Assembly (NCBI RefSeq): GCF_014653115.1
Contig: NZ_BNAD01000010.1
Location: 1 to 64,000, forward strand
Reading direction: 5' to 3'
From: Nocardioides flavus (ex Wang et al. 2016)
GTDB taxonomy: Bacteria; Actinomycetota; Actinomycetes; Propionibacteriales; Nocardioidaceae
Length of the DNA: 64,000 nucleotides
Of this stretch, positions 25,125 to 32,991 are shown piece by piece. The position numbers were made by a program, and so were the translations under genes. The notes under the pieces were generated by a model, which was given only the letters and a program-made list of their open reading frames with translations, was not told where the DNA came from and ran no database searches. Every line of letters begins with the position of its first letter. Position 1 is the first letter of the stretch.

Positions 25125-27673
25125 ATGCATGCACGACAGCACCGGTCACGGGGCCGGTTGTCCGGAGCAGCGGCGGTGGCGATGGCCGTCGCGTTGCCAG
25201 CGTCACTGCTGGTGCTGACGCAGGCGCCCGCCGCGGCTGCACCGCTGCCAGCGGCGTACGCGGCTGACGCGCACTCCGACATCGTCGACCTGTCCGCACA
25301 GGTCCTCGACGCGGGCGACCTCGCCGGGCTCGTCGTCGGGCACAGCCGCAGCACCGTGGCCAGCACGACCGCCGACGGCAGCTCCACGGCGTCATCGGCG
25401 AACCTCGACGCGGACCTCGTCTTCGGGGGCGTGCCCATCTCGCCGGACGGCACCTTGGTCACCGCACCGCCGAGCGCCGACCCGCCCGCCGAGGACCTGG
25501 CGGACATCCCGGTCGACCTCGTCGCAGACGTCGGGCTCGTGACGGGTGACGTCCAGGCCGCCTGGGCCGGCAGCAACGCCTGCGTGCCGGCGAGCGACGG
25601 CGAGCGCGTGCTGTCGGACTCGCGTACGACCCTGGCCGGCGTCACGCTGGTGGACGCCCCCGCCCCGGTGGGCACCCTCGCCGCGGTCACCGCGTCGGAG
25701 ACCCGGACGCGCACGGCGCTCGTCGACGACGGCGACGGCTCGGACGTCGTCGCCACCGCCACGACGACCGTCGGCGACATCGACCTGCTGGGCGGCGCGG
25801 TCACGGTCGACGTCACGAACCCCGTCGTCCTGCAGGCGAGCTCCGACGGCACCACCGGCTCGGCCGGCTTCGTGAGTCCGCCCACCATCACCGCCACCGT
25901 CGGCGACAACCCGGTCGACATCCCGCTCAACGCCACACCGCAGCAGATCGAGCTGCCTGCCCTCCTCGAGCCACTGGCGGACCTCACCATCACGGCCTTC
26001 GACGCCACCGACCAGTCCTCGGGGGCCACCGGCGAGGGCACGCTGGACGCGTTGCTGCGCATCGACCTGGAGGTCCTCAGTGGCGTCCCGCTGGCACCCC
26101 CGGTCGCCGATGTCTCGCTCGCGGTCGCGCCGATGGCCGTGCAGGCCACCGCGCCCAGCGGCGGCGTCGAGTGCGGCGCGGTCGACGCCACCGCGCCCGG
26201 TGCACCGGTCATCGAGCAGCCCGCGGAGGGCGCCGTCACCGACGACCCGACGCCCGGGTTCTCCGGCACGGCCGAGCCCGGCTCCACGGTCGTGGTGAGG
26301 GACACCGTCGGCGACGAGGTGTGCACGGACGTCGCCGACGCCGGCACGGGTGCCTGGAGCTGCACCCCGACCACTCCCCTGCCCGACGGGACGAACCCCT
26401 ACACCGCCGACGCGACCGACGAGGCCGGCAACACCTCGGCGCCGGACACGGTCACCTTCACCGTCGACACCACGGCGCCCGCCGTCGCGGTGCTGACGCC
26501 GGCGGACGGCTCGACGACGGCCGACCCGACCCCCGAGGTCACGGGCAGCGGCGAGCCCGGCACCTCCATCGCGGTGACCGAGGACGGGCTGCCGGTCTGC
26601 ACGACGACCGTCCCCCCGGCGGCACCTGGTCCTGCACGCCGACCCTGCCGCTGCTGCTCGGCGAGCACACGTTCACCGCCACCGCGACGGACGAGGCGGG
26701 CAACACCGCGACCGCGACGACCACCTTCACCGTCGTCCTCGGCAGTGGCGACACGACCCCGCCCGCCGCGCCGGTCATCACCTCCCCGGCACCGGGCGCG
26801 ACCGTCCAGGACACCACGCCCCTGATCTCCGGGACCGGGGAGTCCGGGGCGACCGTCACCGTCACCGAAGGCTCGACCGTGCTGTGCACCGCGGACGTCG
26901 GGGGCGACGGCACGTGGTCCTGCTCCCCCACCGTCGCCCTGCCGACCGGTCCGCACACCGTCAGCGCGACCCAGGCCGACGCCGACGGCAACGTCAGCCC
27001 CGCCGACAGCGTGAGCTTCACCATCGCGGGTGCGACGCCGCCCACGGGCCCGGGCGACACCGACGGTGACGGACTGCCCGACGGCCAGGAGGGCGCCCTC
27101 GGGACCGACCCGGCCGACCCCGACACGGACGGCGACGGGCTGACCGACGGAGCCGAGGTCAACACCCACGGCACCGACCCGCTGGACCGCGACACCGACG
27201 GCGACCGCATCACCGACGGTCGCGAGGTCAGCGGCGTGCGGATCAAGGAGCGCTTCGAGGTCTGCGGCAGGAAGGCGCGCACGGCGATCCTCGTCCGCAC
27301 CGATCCCCTGGCCAAGGACACGGACAAGGACGGGCTCCACGACGGGCGGGAGGTCCGCGGCTACACGATCAAGCAGAAGGTGCGGACCAAGAAGAAGTCG
27401 TTCGTCATCGGCAGGACCCGCTCCAACCCGCGCAAGAAGGACACCGATCGCGACGGCCTCAAGGACAAGGTCGAGATGACCGGCAAGGCCAACAAGCGCT
27501 TCGGCAAGGACAGGTCCGACCCGACGAAGTGCGACACCGACAAGGGTGGCGTACGCGACGGCGCGGAGATCAGGGCGAAGGCCAACCCCGCCGACTGGCG
27601 CTCCGGTCCGCGCGACCCGCGGATCCGCGACGGTCGCATCGTGAGCCGCTACGAGTCCTTCGGGATCGGCTGA
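25125..27673 (+). pseudogene. Secreted Ig-like/thrombospondin type 3 repeat protein, frameshifted in a C6 tract
   Basis: The frame from ATG 25125 encodes a signal peptide (about 38 residues ending QAPAAAAPLP), a beta-rich region (about 40-350), and Ig-like domains beginning near 354 (APGAPVIEQPAEGAVTDDP) and 449. At 26612-26617 a run of six C breaks the frame. Restoring one base continues into GTWSCTPTLPLLLGEHTF, a third Ig-like domain near 543, and six calcium motifs of the DTDGDGLTDG type from about 644. The restored protein would have 849 residues. It would be exported and rigidified by calcium, probably as an adhesin or wall-associated protein. The frameshift may be mutation, phase variation or a sequencing error. 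Confidence 0.75.
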
Positions 27674-27700
27674 CCCCACCAGCCGCGGCTCTGAAGCGGC

Positions 27701-27742
27701 GACCGGGTCCCCGGGGCAGGCGACTGCCCCGGGGACCCGGTC
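27701..27742 (+). terminator. Very strong hairpin terminator
   Basis: GACCGGGTCCCCGGGGCAG (27701-27719) pairs perfectly with CTGCCCCGGGGACCCGGTC (27724-27742) over a GCGA loop, giving 19 bp. It separates the Ig/TSP3 gene from the methyltransferase gene. Confidence 0.85.
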
Positions 27743-27759
27743 GTCGCGCGTGGGCGGAC

Positions 27760-27772
27760 TACCCTTCGTACG
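27760..27772 (+). promoter_or_regulatory. Leaderless-type -10 before methyltransferase gene
   Basis: TACCCT (27760-27765) is followed by 7 nt and then the GTG start at 27773. The transcript would begin on or next to the start codon. Confidence 0.5.
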
Positions 27773-28591
27773 GTGGAGGATCACCAGCCGCAGTCGGTCC
27801 GGGTGGAGCGCCGCCCGGTCTCCGAGCAGGAGTCGCGCCGGGCCAACGGACCCGACTGGGACCGCTACGCCGACGAGTACCAGGCCACCCACGGCGAGTT
27901 CCTCGGCGATGCCGGGTTCGTGTGGGGCCCAGAGGGTCACACCGAGGACGAGCTGCGGGTCCTCGGCGACGTGGACGGGCGCGACGTCCTCGAGGTCGGC
28001 AGCGGCGCCGGCCAGTGCTCGCGGTGGGTGCGCCTCCACGGCGGTCGCGGCATCGGGCTCGACCTCTCGCACCGCCAGCTCCAGCACTCGCTGCGGCTGG
28101 ACGCCGAGACCGGAGTCGCGGTGCCGTCCGTACGGGGCACGGCGACTGCGCTCCCCTTCGCCGCTGCGAGGTTCGACATCGTCTTCTGCTCCTTCGGTGC
28201 GCTGCAGTTCATCAGCGACATCGATGTCGCCGTCGCCGAGGTGGCACGGGTGCTGCGTCCAGGTGGCCGGTTCGCCTTCTCCATCACCCACCCGACCAGG
28301 TGGATGTTCCCCGACGACCCGGGCGAGCCCGGGCTGACCGCGACCCAGTCCTACTGGGACCGCACGCCGTACGTCGAGATCGACGACGCCACCGGGGTGG
28401 TGTCGTACGTCGAGCACCACCGCACCCTCGGCGACTGGGTCCGGCTGCTCGCGGACCGCGAGTTCAGGCTGGTCGACCTCCTCGAGCCGCAATGGCCCGA
28501 GCACCACGACCGGGTGTGGGGCGGGTGGTCACGCACCCGCGGGATGTTGACGCCGGGCACCGCGATCTTCGTGGCGGAGCTCGCCCGCTGA
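27773..28591 (+). CDS. Class I SAM-dependent methyltransferase
   Basis: The product has 272 residues from GTG 27773. Motif I is RDVLEVGSGAGQCSRW, the acidic loop is GIGLDLS, motif II/III is FDIVFCSFGALQF, and VARVLRPGGRFAFSI completes the fold. The segment ITHPTRWMFPDDPGEPGL is typical of a group of small-molecule methyltransferases. It is cytoplasmic. The substrate is unknown. It lies between two secreted calcium-repeat proteins and has its own putative promoter. Confidence 0.88.
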   Translation: MEDHQPQSVRVERRPVSEQESRRANGPDWDRYADEYQATHGEFLGDAGFVWGPEGHTEDELRVLGDVDGRDVLEVGSGAGQCSRWVRLHGGRGIGLDLSHRQLQHSLRLDAETGVAVPSVRGTATALPFAAARFDIVFCSFGALQFISDIDVAVAEVARVLRPGGRFAFSITHPTRWMFPDDPGEPGLTATQSYWDRTPYVEIDDATGVVSYVEHHRTLGDWVRLLADREFRLVDLLEPQWPEHHDRVWGGWSRTRGMLTPGTAIFVAELAR

Positions 28592-28605
28592 CGGGAACGG
28601 GGAGG

Positions 28606-28617
28606 TACCTTGCGCGG
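28606..28617 (+). promoter_or_regulatory. Leaderless-type -10 before the SGNH hydrolase gene
   Basis: TACCTT (28606-28611) is followed by 6 nt and the GTG start at 28618. A GGGGAGG at 28599-28605 is too far from the start for normal ribosome binding. Confidence 0.45.
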
Positions 28618-29865
28618 GTGCCTGCCGTACGACCGCCGACCCGCGCCTCCGCCTGGTGGCGCCTCGCTCCTGCCGGAGCGCTGGTCGTGGTGTGCGGGGC
28701 GGGCGCCCAGCTGGCGACCACGCCGACGCCCGCCGTCGCGTCCGCGTCAGCGGAGCGGTCCAGCGCGGTCGACCGTGACGACGACGGGTTGTCCGACCGC
28801 CGCGAGCTCGGGGCGACCGCGCTCCGGCACCCCGACCTGGGCCCCCTCACCACGGCCCTGGCCCAGCGCCGCGAGCGGAGCGTCCGCCTGCTGTTCCTGG
28901 GGTCGTCCACCACCTACGGGGTCGGTGCCAGCGCCCCGGCGACCCGCTACGTCGACCGGGTCGTCGCCGGCCTGCAGGCGTCCTTCCCCTCGCGCACCGC
29001 GGACGCGCCGGTGCGCGACCTCCGCCGCAGCACGCTCCGGCCGGACCGGTCCCCGGGGGTGCAGGGCGTCAACGGCGGCGTGGGCGGCACGACGGCCGAG
29101 ACCTACTTCACCGACGCGCACGCCTACGCCGTACGCCTCCTCCAGCCGGCGTGCGTCGTGCACCTCATCGGCTCCAACGACACCGTCGAGCAGGTCCCCG
29201 TGGCGACCTTCCGGGCGCGCGTCGCCGCCGTGGTCCGCCGCATCGACTCGCTGACCCGCCGCCCGCCGTGCCACATCCTGGTGCAGCCCGTGCGTCGCTA
29301 CCAGGTCGGGGTGGAGGCGTGGGCGGCCTACGGCGAGGCCCTGCGGCAGGTCGCCGATGCCGACCTTCGCGTGACGTACGTCGACGCCGGCGCCGCGTTC
29401 GAGGCCTACGACGCCCTCGGGGCCGACCCTGCGAACCTGATCGGCACCGACGCCGTGCACCTCACCGACGCCGGGCACGCGCTGCTCGCGACCACGGTGC
29501 TCGACGCGCTGGCGCTCAGCCGCGACGGCCTCAGCACCGGCACCGACCCCCGTGACGCCGACAGCGACGGCGACGGGCTCACGGACGGCAGCGAGGTCCG
29601 TGGCTACGTCGTGCGCCAGCGGGTGGAGCGGTGCGCGGGCCGGGTCGTGGTGCGGCAGCGCGCGCGGAGCCTGCCGTACGTCCGCGACACCGACGGTGAC
29701 GGGATCGGCGACCAGCGCGAGGCCGCGGGCTACCGCCTCCTCGACGGACGCACGGTCCGCACCGACCCCTCGGAGGCCGACACCGACCGCGACGGCCGCA
29801 CGGACGGCCGGGAGGCGAGGACGCCGGGCGGGGACCCCACCACATGCCGACGGCCGGCGGGATGA
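28618..29865 (+). CDS. Secreted SGNH/GDSL hydrolase with thrombospondin type 3 calcium motifs
   Basis: The product has 415 residues from GTG 28618. An N-terminal signal peptide (APAGALVVVCGAGAQ) is followed by one calcium motif (DRDDDGLSDRREL). The hydrolase domain then has block I RLLFLGSSTTYGVG with the nucleophile Ser, GVNGGVGGTTAE, LIGSNDTVEQ with the block III Asn, and LIGTDAVHLTDAGH with the Asp-x-x-His pair. Three more motifs follow (DSDGDGLTDG, DTDGDGIGDQ, DTDRDGRTDG). It is probably an exported esterase, perhaps acting on acylated glycans. The stop codon lies in the loop of the terminator. Confidence 0.85.
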   Translation: MPAVRPPTRASAWWRLAPAGALVVVCGAGAQLATTPTPAVASASAERSSAVDRDDDGLSDRRELGATALRHPDLGPLTTALAQRRERSVRLLFLGSSTTYGVGASAPATRYVDRVVAGLQASFPSRTADAPVRDLRRSTLRPDRSPGVQGVNGGVGGTTAETYFTDAHAYAVRLLQPACVVHLIGSNDTVEQVPVATFRARVAAVVRRIDSLTRRPPCHILVQPVRRYQVGVEAWAAYGEALRQVADADLRVTYVDAGAAFEAYDALGADPANLIGTDAVHLTDAGHALLATTVLDALALSRDGLSTGTDPRDADSDGDGLTDGSEVRGYVVRQRVERCAGRVVVRQRARSLPYVRDTDGDGIGDQREAAGYRLLDGRTVRTDPSEADTDRDGRTDGREARTPGGDPTTCRRPAG

Positions 29866-29879
29866 CCCGCCGGCCGTCG
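29848..29879. terminator. Bidirectional hairpin terminator between convergent genes
   Basis: CGACGGCCGGCGGG (29848-29861) and CCCGCCGGCCGTCG (29866-29879) form a 14-bp stem with an ATGA loop. The TGA stop of the hydrolase is in the loop. The convergent DUF3068 gene ends 16 nt further on. Confidence 0.8.
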
Positions 29880-29894
29880 TGGTGATGAAAGTCG

Positions 29895-30884
29895 TCAGGC
29901 CGCGCGTGCGGACCCGTCGTTCTTGCGGCGCATGAGCAGCAGGCCGGCCACGAGCAGCAGGAGCCCGAGCACACCGCCGACGATCGGAACCCAGATGCGG
30001 ATCGCCTTGAGCTGGGTCGACAGCGCCGAGTAGGTGTCGACGTTCTCGGAGATGGTGTCGGGGTTGTAGCCTATGACCACGTCGGTGAGGGTGGCGACCT
30101 GCTCGCCCTCGTACTCGGCGACGGTCAGCTGGTCCTCCTGGCCGCGGATGATCACGCCGGTCTCGGGCTCGATCCACAGCGTGCGGGTGTTGGAGTAGAC
30201 GCGGTCGAGGGTGACGTCACCCTCCTCGTCGATGCCGAAGATGGACGCGGGCGCGTTGATCGTCGCGACGGTGGTCGCGGGGATGACCTGCTCGAAGCGG
30301 TAGACCTCGAGGCCCTCGATGGTCTCGACCTCCTTGAACTCGATGTCCGGCGCCTCGCCGAGCGACCCGTCCCAGAACTGGTAGGTCTTCTGCTCGGTCT
30401 GGAACGGGAACTTGAAGTAGAGGCCCTCGAAGGCGGTCGCCTCGGGCTGCTCGACCCCGCGGTCGTCGGCGGTGGTGCTGGTGAAGGTCTCGCAGCACAC
30501 GACGGCCTCGCCGGTGTGGCGGTCGAACGCGACGCGGTCGTGCGTGCCGGACCGCGGCGGGTTGTCGGCGTCGATCTCGGCGCCCGGCTCGTCGGTGTAG
30601 ACGAGGGTCTCCCACACGGCGATGTCGCGGCCGAGCTCGTCGCTGGCCTCCTCGGAGGCCTCCACGTCACCCACCACGTTGCGCGTGGACACGAGGTCGA
30701 CGGTGATCTCCTGCTGGGTGGCGATGTCGAAGATCGTCGCCCCCGGCCCCTCGGAGACCGACACCGTGTTCTGGTCCAGCGGCACGACGGCCAACTGGTC
30801 GTAGGCGTAGAACCGGGCCAGGAGTGCGACTCCCAGGACGAACACGCCCAGCCCCGCCAAGATGACGCCCAGCTTCTTTCCCAC
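29895..30884 (-). CDS. DUF3068 domain-containing (PorA-like) membrane-anchored protein
   Basis: The product has 329 residues from GTG 30884, with AGAGGAG 6 nt upstream. It has a transmembrane helix near each end (VILAGLGVFVLGVALLARFY and IVGGVLGLLLLVAGLLLM). The extracytoplasmic domain between them is beta-rich: GPGATIFDIATQQEITVDL, YFKFPFQTEQKTYQFWD, LWIEPETGVIIRGQEDQL. This is the standard DUF3068 layout. Some databases call it PorA-type, but porin activity is not shown by the sequence. It sits at the edge of the surface-glycan region. Confidence 0.85.
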   Translation of the reverse strand: MGKKLGVILAGLGVFVLGVALLARFYAYDQLAVVPLDQNTVSVSEGPGATIFDIATQQEITVDLVSTRNVVGDVEASEEASDELGRDIAVWETLVYTDEPGAEIDADNPPRSGTHDRVAFDRHTGEAVVCCETFTSTTADDRGVEQPEATAFEGLYFKFPFQTEQKTYQFWDGSLGEAPDIEFKEVETIEGLEVYRFEQVIPATTVATINAPASIFGIDEEGDVTLDRVYSNTRTLWIEPETGVIIRGQEDQLTVAEYEGEQVATLTDVVIGYNPDTISENVDTYSALSTQLKAIRIWVPIVGGVLGLLLLVAGLLLMRRKNDGSARAA

Positions 30885-30991
30885 CCTGCGCTCCTCTGTG
30901 TTAGTGGACGCGCGACTGTGTTGGGGGTCACGCGACGCGCGAACGTTACCAGTCAGTCACCTCGTCGGCACCAGTCTTGGGAACGACAGGA

Positions 30992-31723
30992 TCACGGCGC
31001 GTCGAACTCGGCGACGAGGACGGCGTGCGCGGTGTAGAGCAGGCGGTCGTACGGGGTGCTCCAGACGTCGTCCGGCGGCACCTCGCGCCACACGTTGCGG
31101 GTGGGTTCGCGCAGCAGGGCGCGCATGCGGGTGGTGCCGAGCGTGCCGTCGCGGAACCGGGCGTCGAGCGCCGGGTTGTAGCCGACCGGGTGGGTCACCC
31201 ACAGCAGGCCACCGGGGGCCACGTGCGCGCGCAGGCGCTCCACGGCCCGCACCGGCTTGTCCTCGTCGAGCACGTCCTCGTCGAGGCCGACGTGCTCCAG
31301 CGTGGAGATCGCCAGCACGAGGTCGAAGCGGCGCCCGAGGTCGAGGTCGGCGACGTCCTGGTTGAGCACGCCGGGTGCCGTCTCGTACTTGTCGACGACC
31401 GTGTGGTCGACCGGCACGTAGTGGCCAAGCACGTTGCCGATCTCCAGCACCGAGGCGCTCGGTCGGCGCTCGAGCACCTCGAGGGCGAGCGGCACCTCGA
31501 CGGCACGCTCGTTGAGCCACGTGTAGTGGTAGTCGTGGACGAAGTAGGGGACGTCGCGACCCTCCCACTCGAACGACCCGTGGTCCCGCCCCCGGCCGGG
31601 GCGCCCCCGGAGCCAGTCGCGGGCCCACCGGGCGCACGACGCGACGACGTCGAGGAGCCCTCGCTCGCGGGCGAAGGACGCCACCCGGGACAGCACGGAG
31701 CCGGCTCGCCTCAGCAGCAACAT
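30992..31723 (-). CDS. Class I SAM-dependent methyltransferase
   Basis: The product has 243 residues from ATG 31723. SVLEIGNVLGHYVPVDHTVV is a variant motif I, DLVLAISTLEHVGLDED is the motif II/III region, and VAPGGLLWVTHPVGYNP follows. The N-terminal region is helical and basic. Such proteins are common in polysaccharide loci. The substrate is unknown. It is transcribed divergently from the acyltransferase gene with 35 nt between the start codons. Confidence 0.82.
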   Translation of the reverse strand: MLLLRRAGSVLSRVASFARERGLLDVVASCARWARDWLRGRPGRGRDHGSFEWEGRDVPYFVHDYHYTWLNERAVEVPLALEVLERRPSASVLEIGNVLGHYVPVDHTVVDKYETAPGVLNQDVADLDLGRRFDLVLAISTLEHVGLDEDVLDEDKPVRAVERLRAHVAPGGLLWVTHPVGYNPALDARFRDGTLGTTRMRALLREPTRNVWREVPPDDVWSTPYDRLLYTAHAVLVAEFDAP

Positions 31724-31758
31724 GCGCGAACAGTAGTGGCGCGTGCGAGACTCCCCCC
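31724..31758. promoter_or_regulatory. Divergent leaderless-type promoters
   Basis: On the minus strand TACTGT (31735 to 31730) lies 6 nt before ATG 31723. On the plus strand GAGACT (31747-31752) lies 6 nt before ATG 31759. Both genes would start transcription at or near their start codons. Confidence 0.45.
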
Positions 31759-32991
31759 ATGGTGGGCCCGGACCGGAGAGCAGCCGCGGTCGCCTTCCCC
31801 GCACTCGACTCCCTTCGAGCGGTGGCGGCGATCGCCGTCCTCGCCACGCACGCCGCCTTCTGGGCGGGCGCCTACGCGCGACCGGTGTGGGGCACTCCCC
31901 TGTCACGCCTCGACGTGGGCGTCGCGGTGTTCTTCGTGCTGTCCGGCTTCCTGCTCTCGCGGCCGTGGATCGCCCGTCATCGAGCGGGCCTTCCGCCGCC
32001 GTCGACGCTGCACTACCTGTGGAAGCGGGCCCTGCGCCTGGTGCCGGTGTACGTCGTGACGGTTGTCGCCGCGCTCACGCTGCTGCCGGGCAACCGGGAC
32101 GCCGGGGTCCGGCAGTGGGTGACCACGCTGCTGCTCGGCGACATCTACCTCGACGACGAGCTGCCCGACGGGCTGACGCAGATGTGGAGCCTGGCCACGG
32201 AGGTGGCGTTCTACGTCGTGCTGCCCGCGCTGATGTGGCTCGCGCTCTCCCGTGGCCGGTCCTACCCCCGCGACCGCGTCGGGCTCGTCGCCGCCGGCAT
32301 GACCCTGGTGAGCGTGGTCTGGCTGATGGACCTGTCCGTGCGGTGGGACGGCGGCGCGACGATGATCCGGCTCTGGCTGCCGTCCTACCTCGTCTGGTTC
32401 GCGGTGGGCATCGTCCTGGCCTGGTGCGACGTCCGCTCCCGCGACGACGCCACCGGCGCCGACCGGCTCACGGACCGGCTCACCGACCGGTTCACGGCGG
32501 TGCTGGTCGAGATGGGTCGCTCCCCCGGTCTGTGCTGGCTGGCGGCCGGCGCGCTGTTCGTCATCGCCTCCACGCCGCTGGCAGGCCCCGCCGACCTCAC
32601 CCCGACCACGCTCGGTGCGGCGCTGACCAAGAACCTGCTCTACGCCGCGATCGCGGGCCTGGTCATCCTGCCCGGCGTCTTCGCGCCGCCTGGGAGCCGC
32701 TTCGTGCAGGTGCTGTCGCTGCCCGTCCTGCGGCACGTCGGCCACCTGTCGTACGGCATCTTCTGCGTCCACCTCATCCTGCTGGAGCTCATCGCCGACT
32801 GGCGTGGGATGCCGCTCTTCGAGGGACGCGGGCTCGAGCTCTTCGCGCTGACCCTCGCCGCGTCGCTGGTGGTGTCGGAGGTCCTTCACCGACTGGTGGA
32901 GCGGCCCGCCCTCCGGCTGCGCAACGCCTGGACCAGGGGGTCCGCGTCGGCGACCACGAGCGCACCGAGGGCCAGCGCCACCAGCAGCTGA
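31759..32991 (+). CDS. Acyltransferase 3 family membrane protein
   Basis: The product has 410 residues with about ten membrane segments. It begins with the family signature FPALDSLRAVAAIAVLATHA, whose His is essential in the family. VGVAVFFVLSGFLLSRPW and WKRALRLVPVYVV follow. The second half contains GHLSYGIFCVHLILL. Such proteins transfer acyl groups (often acetyl) to surface polysaccharides across the membrane. A DNA tandem repeat encodes DRLTDRLTDRFT in a cytoplasmic loop. Its last 106 bases overlap the convergent AftD-like gene. Confidence 0.88.
   Translation: MVGPDRRAAAVAFPALDSLRAVAAIAVLATHAAFWAGAYARPVWGTPLSRLDVGVAVFFVLSGFLLSRPWIARHRAGLPPPSTLHYLWKRALRLVPVYVVTVVAALTLLPGNRDAGVRQWVTTLLLGDIYLDDELPDGLTQMWSLATEVAFYVVLPALMWLALSRGRSYPRDRVGLVAAGMTLVSVVWLMDLSVRWDGGATMIRLWLPSYLVWFAVGIVLAWCDVRSRDDATGADRLTDRLTDRFTAVLVEMGRSPGLCWLAAGALFVIASTPLAGPADLTPTTLGAALTKNLLYAAIAGLVILPGVFAPPGSRFVQVLSLPVLRHVGHLSYGIFCVHLILLELIADWRGMPLFEGRGLELFALTLAASLVVSEVLHRLVERPALRLRNAWTRGSASATTSAPRASATSS

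Noticed and set aside
32455..32500. Tandem repeat as a possible regulatory element
   Set aside because: It is in frame within the acyltransferase gene and encodes DRLTDRLTDRFT. It is best explained as a short coding duplication.
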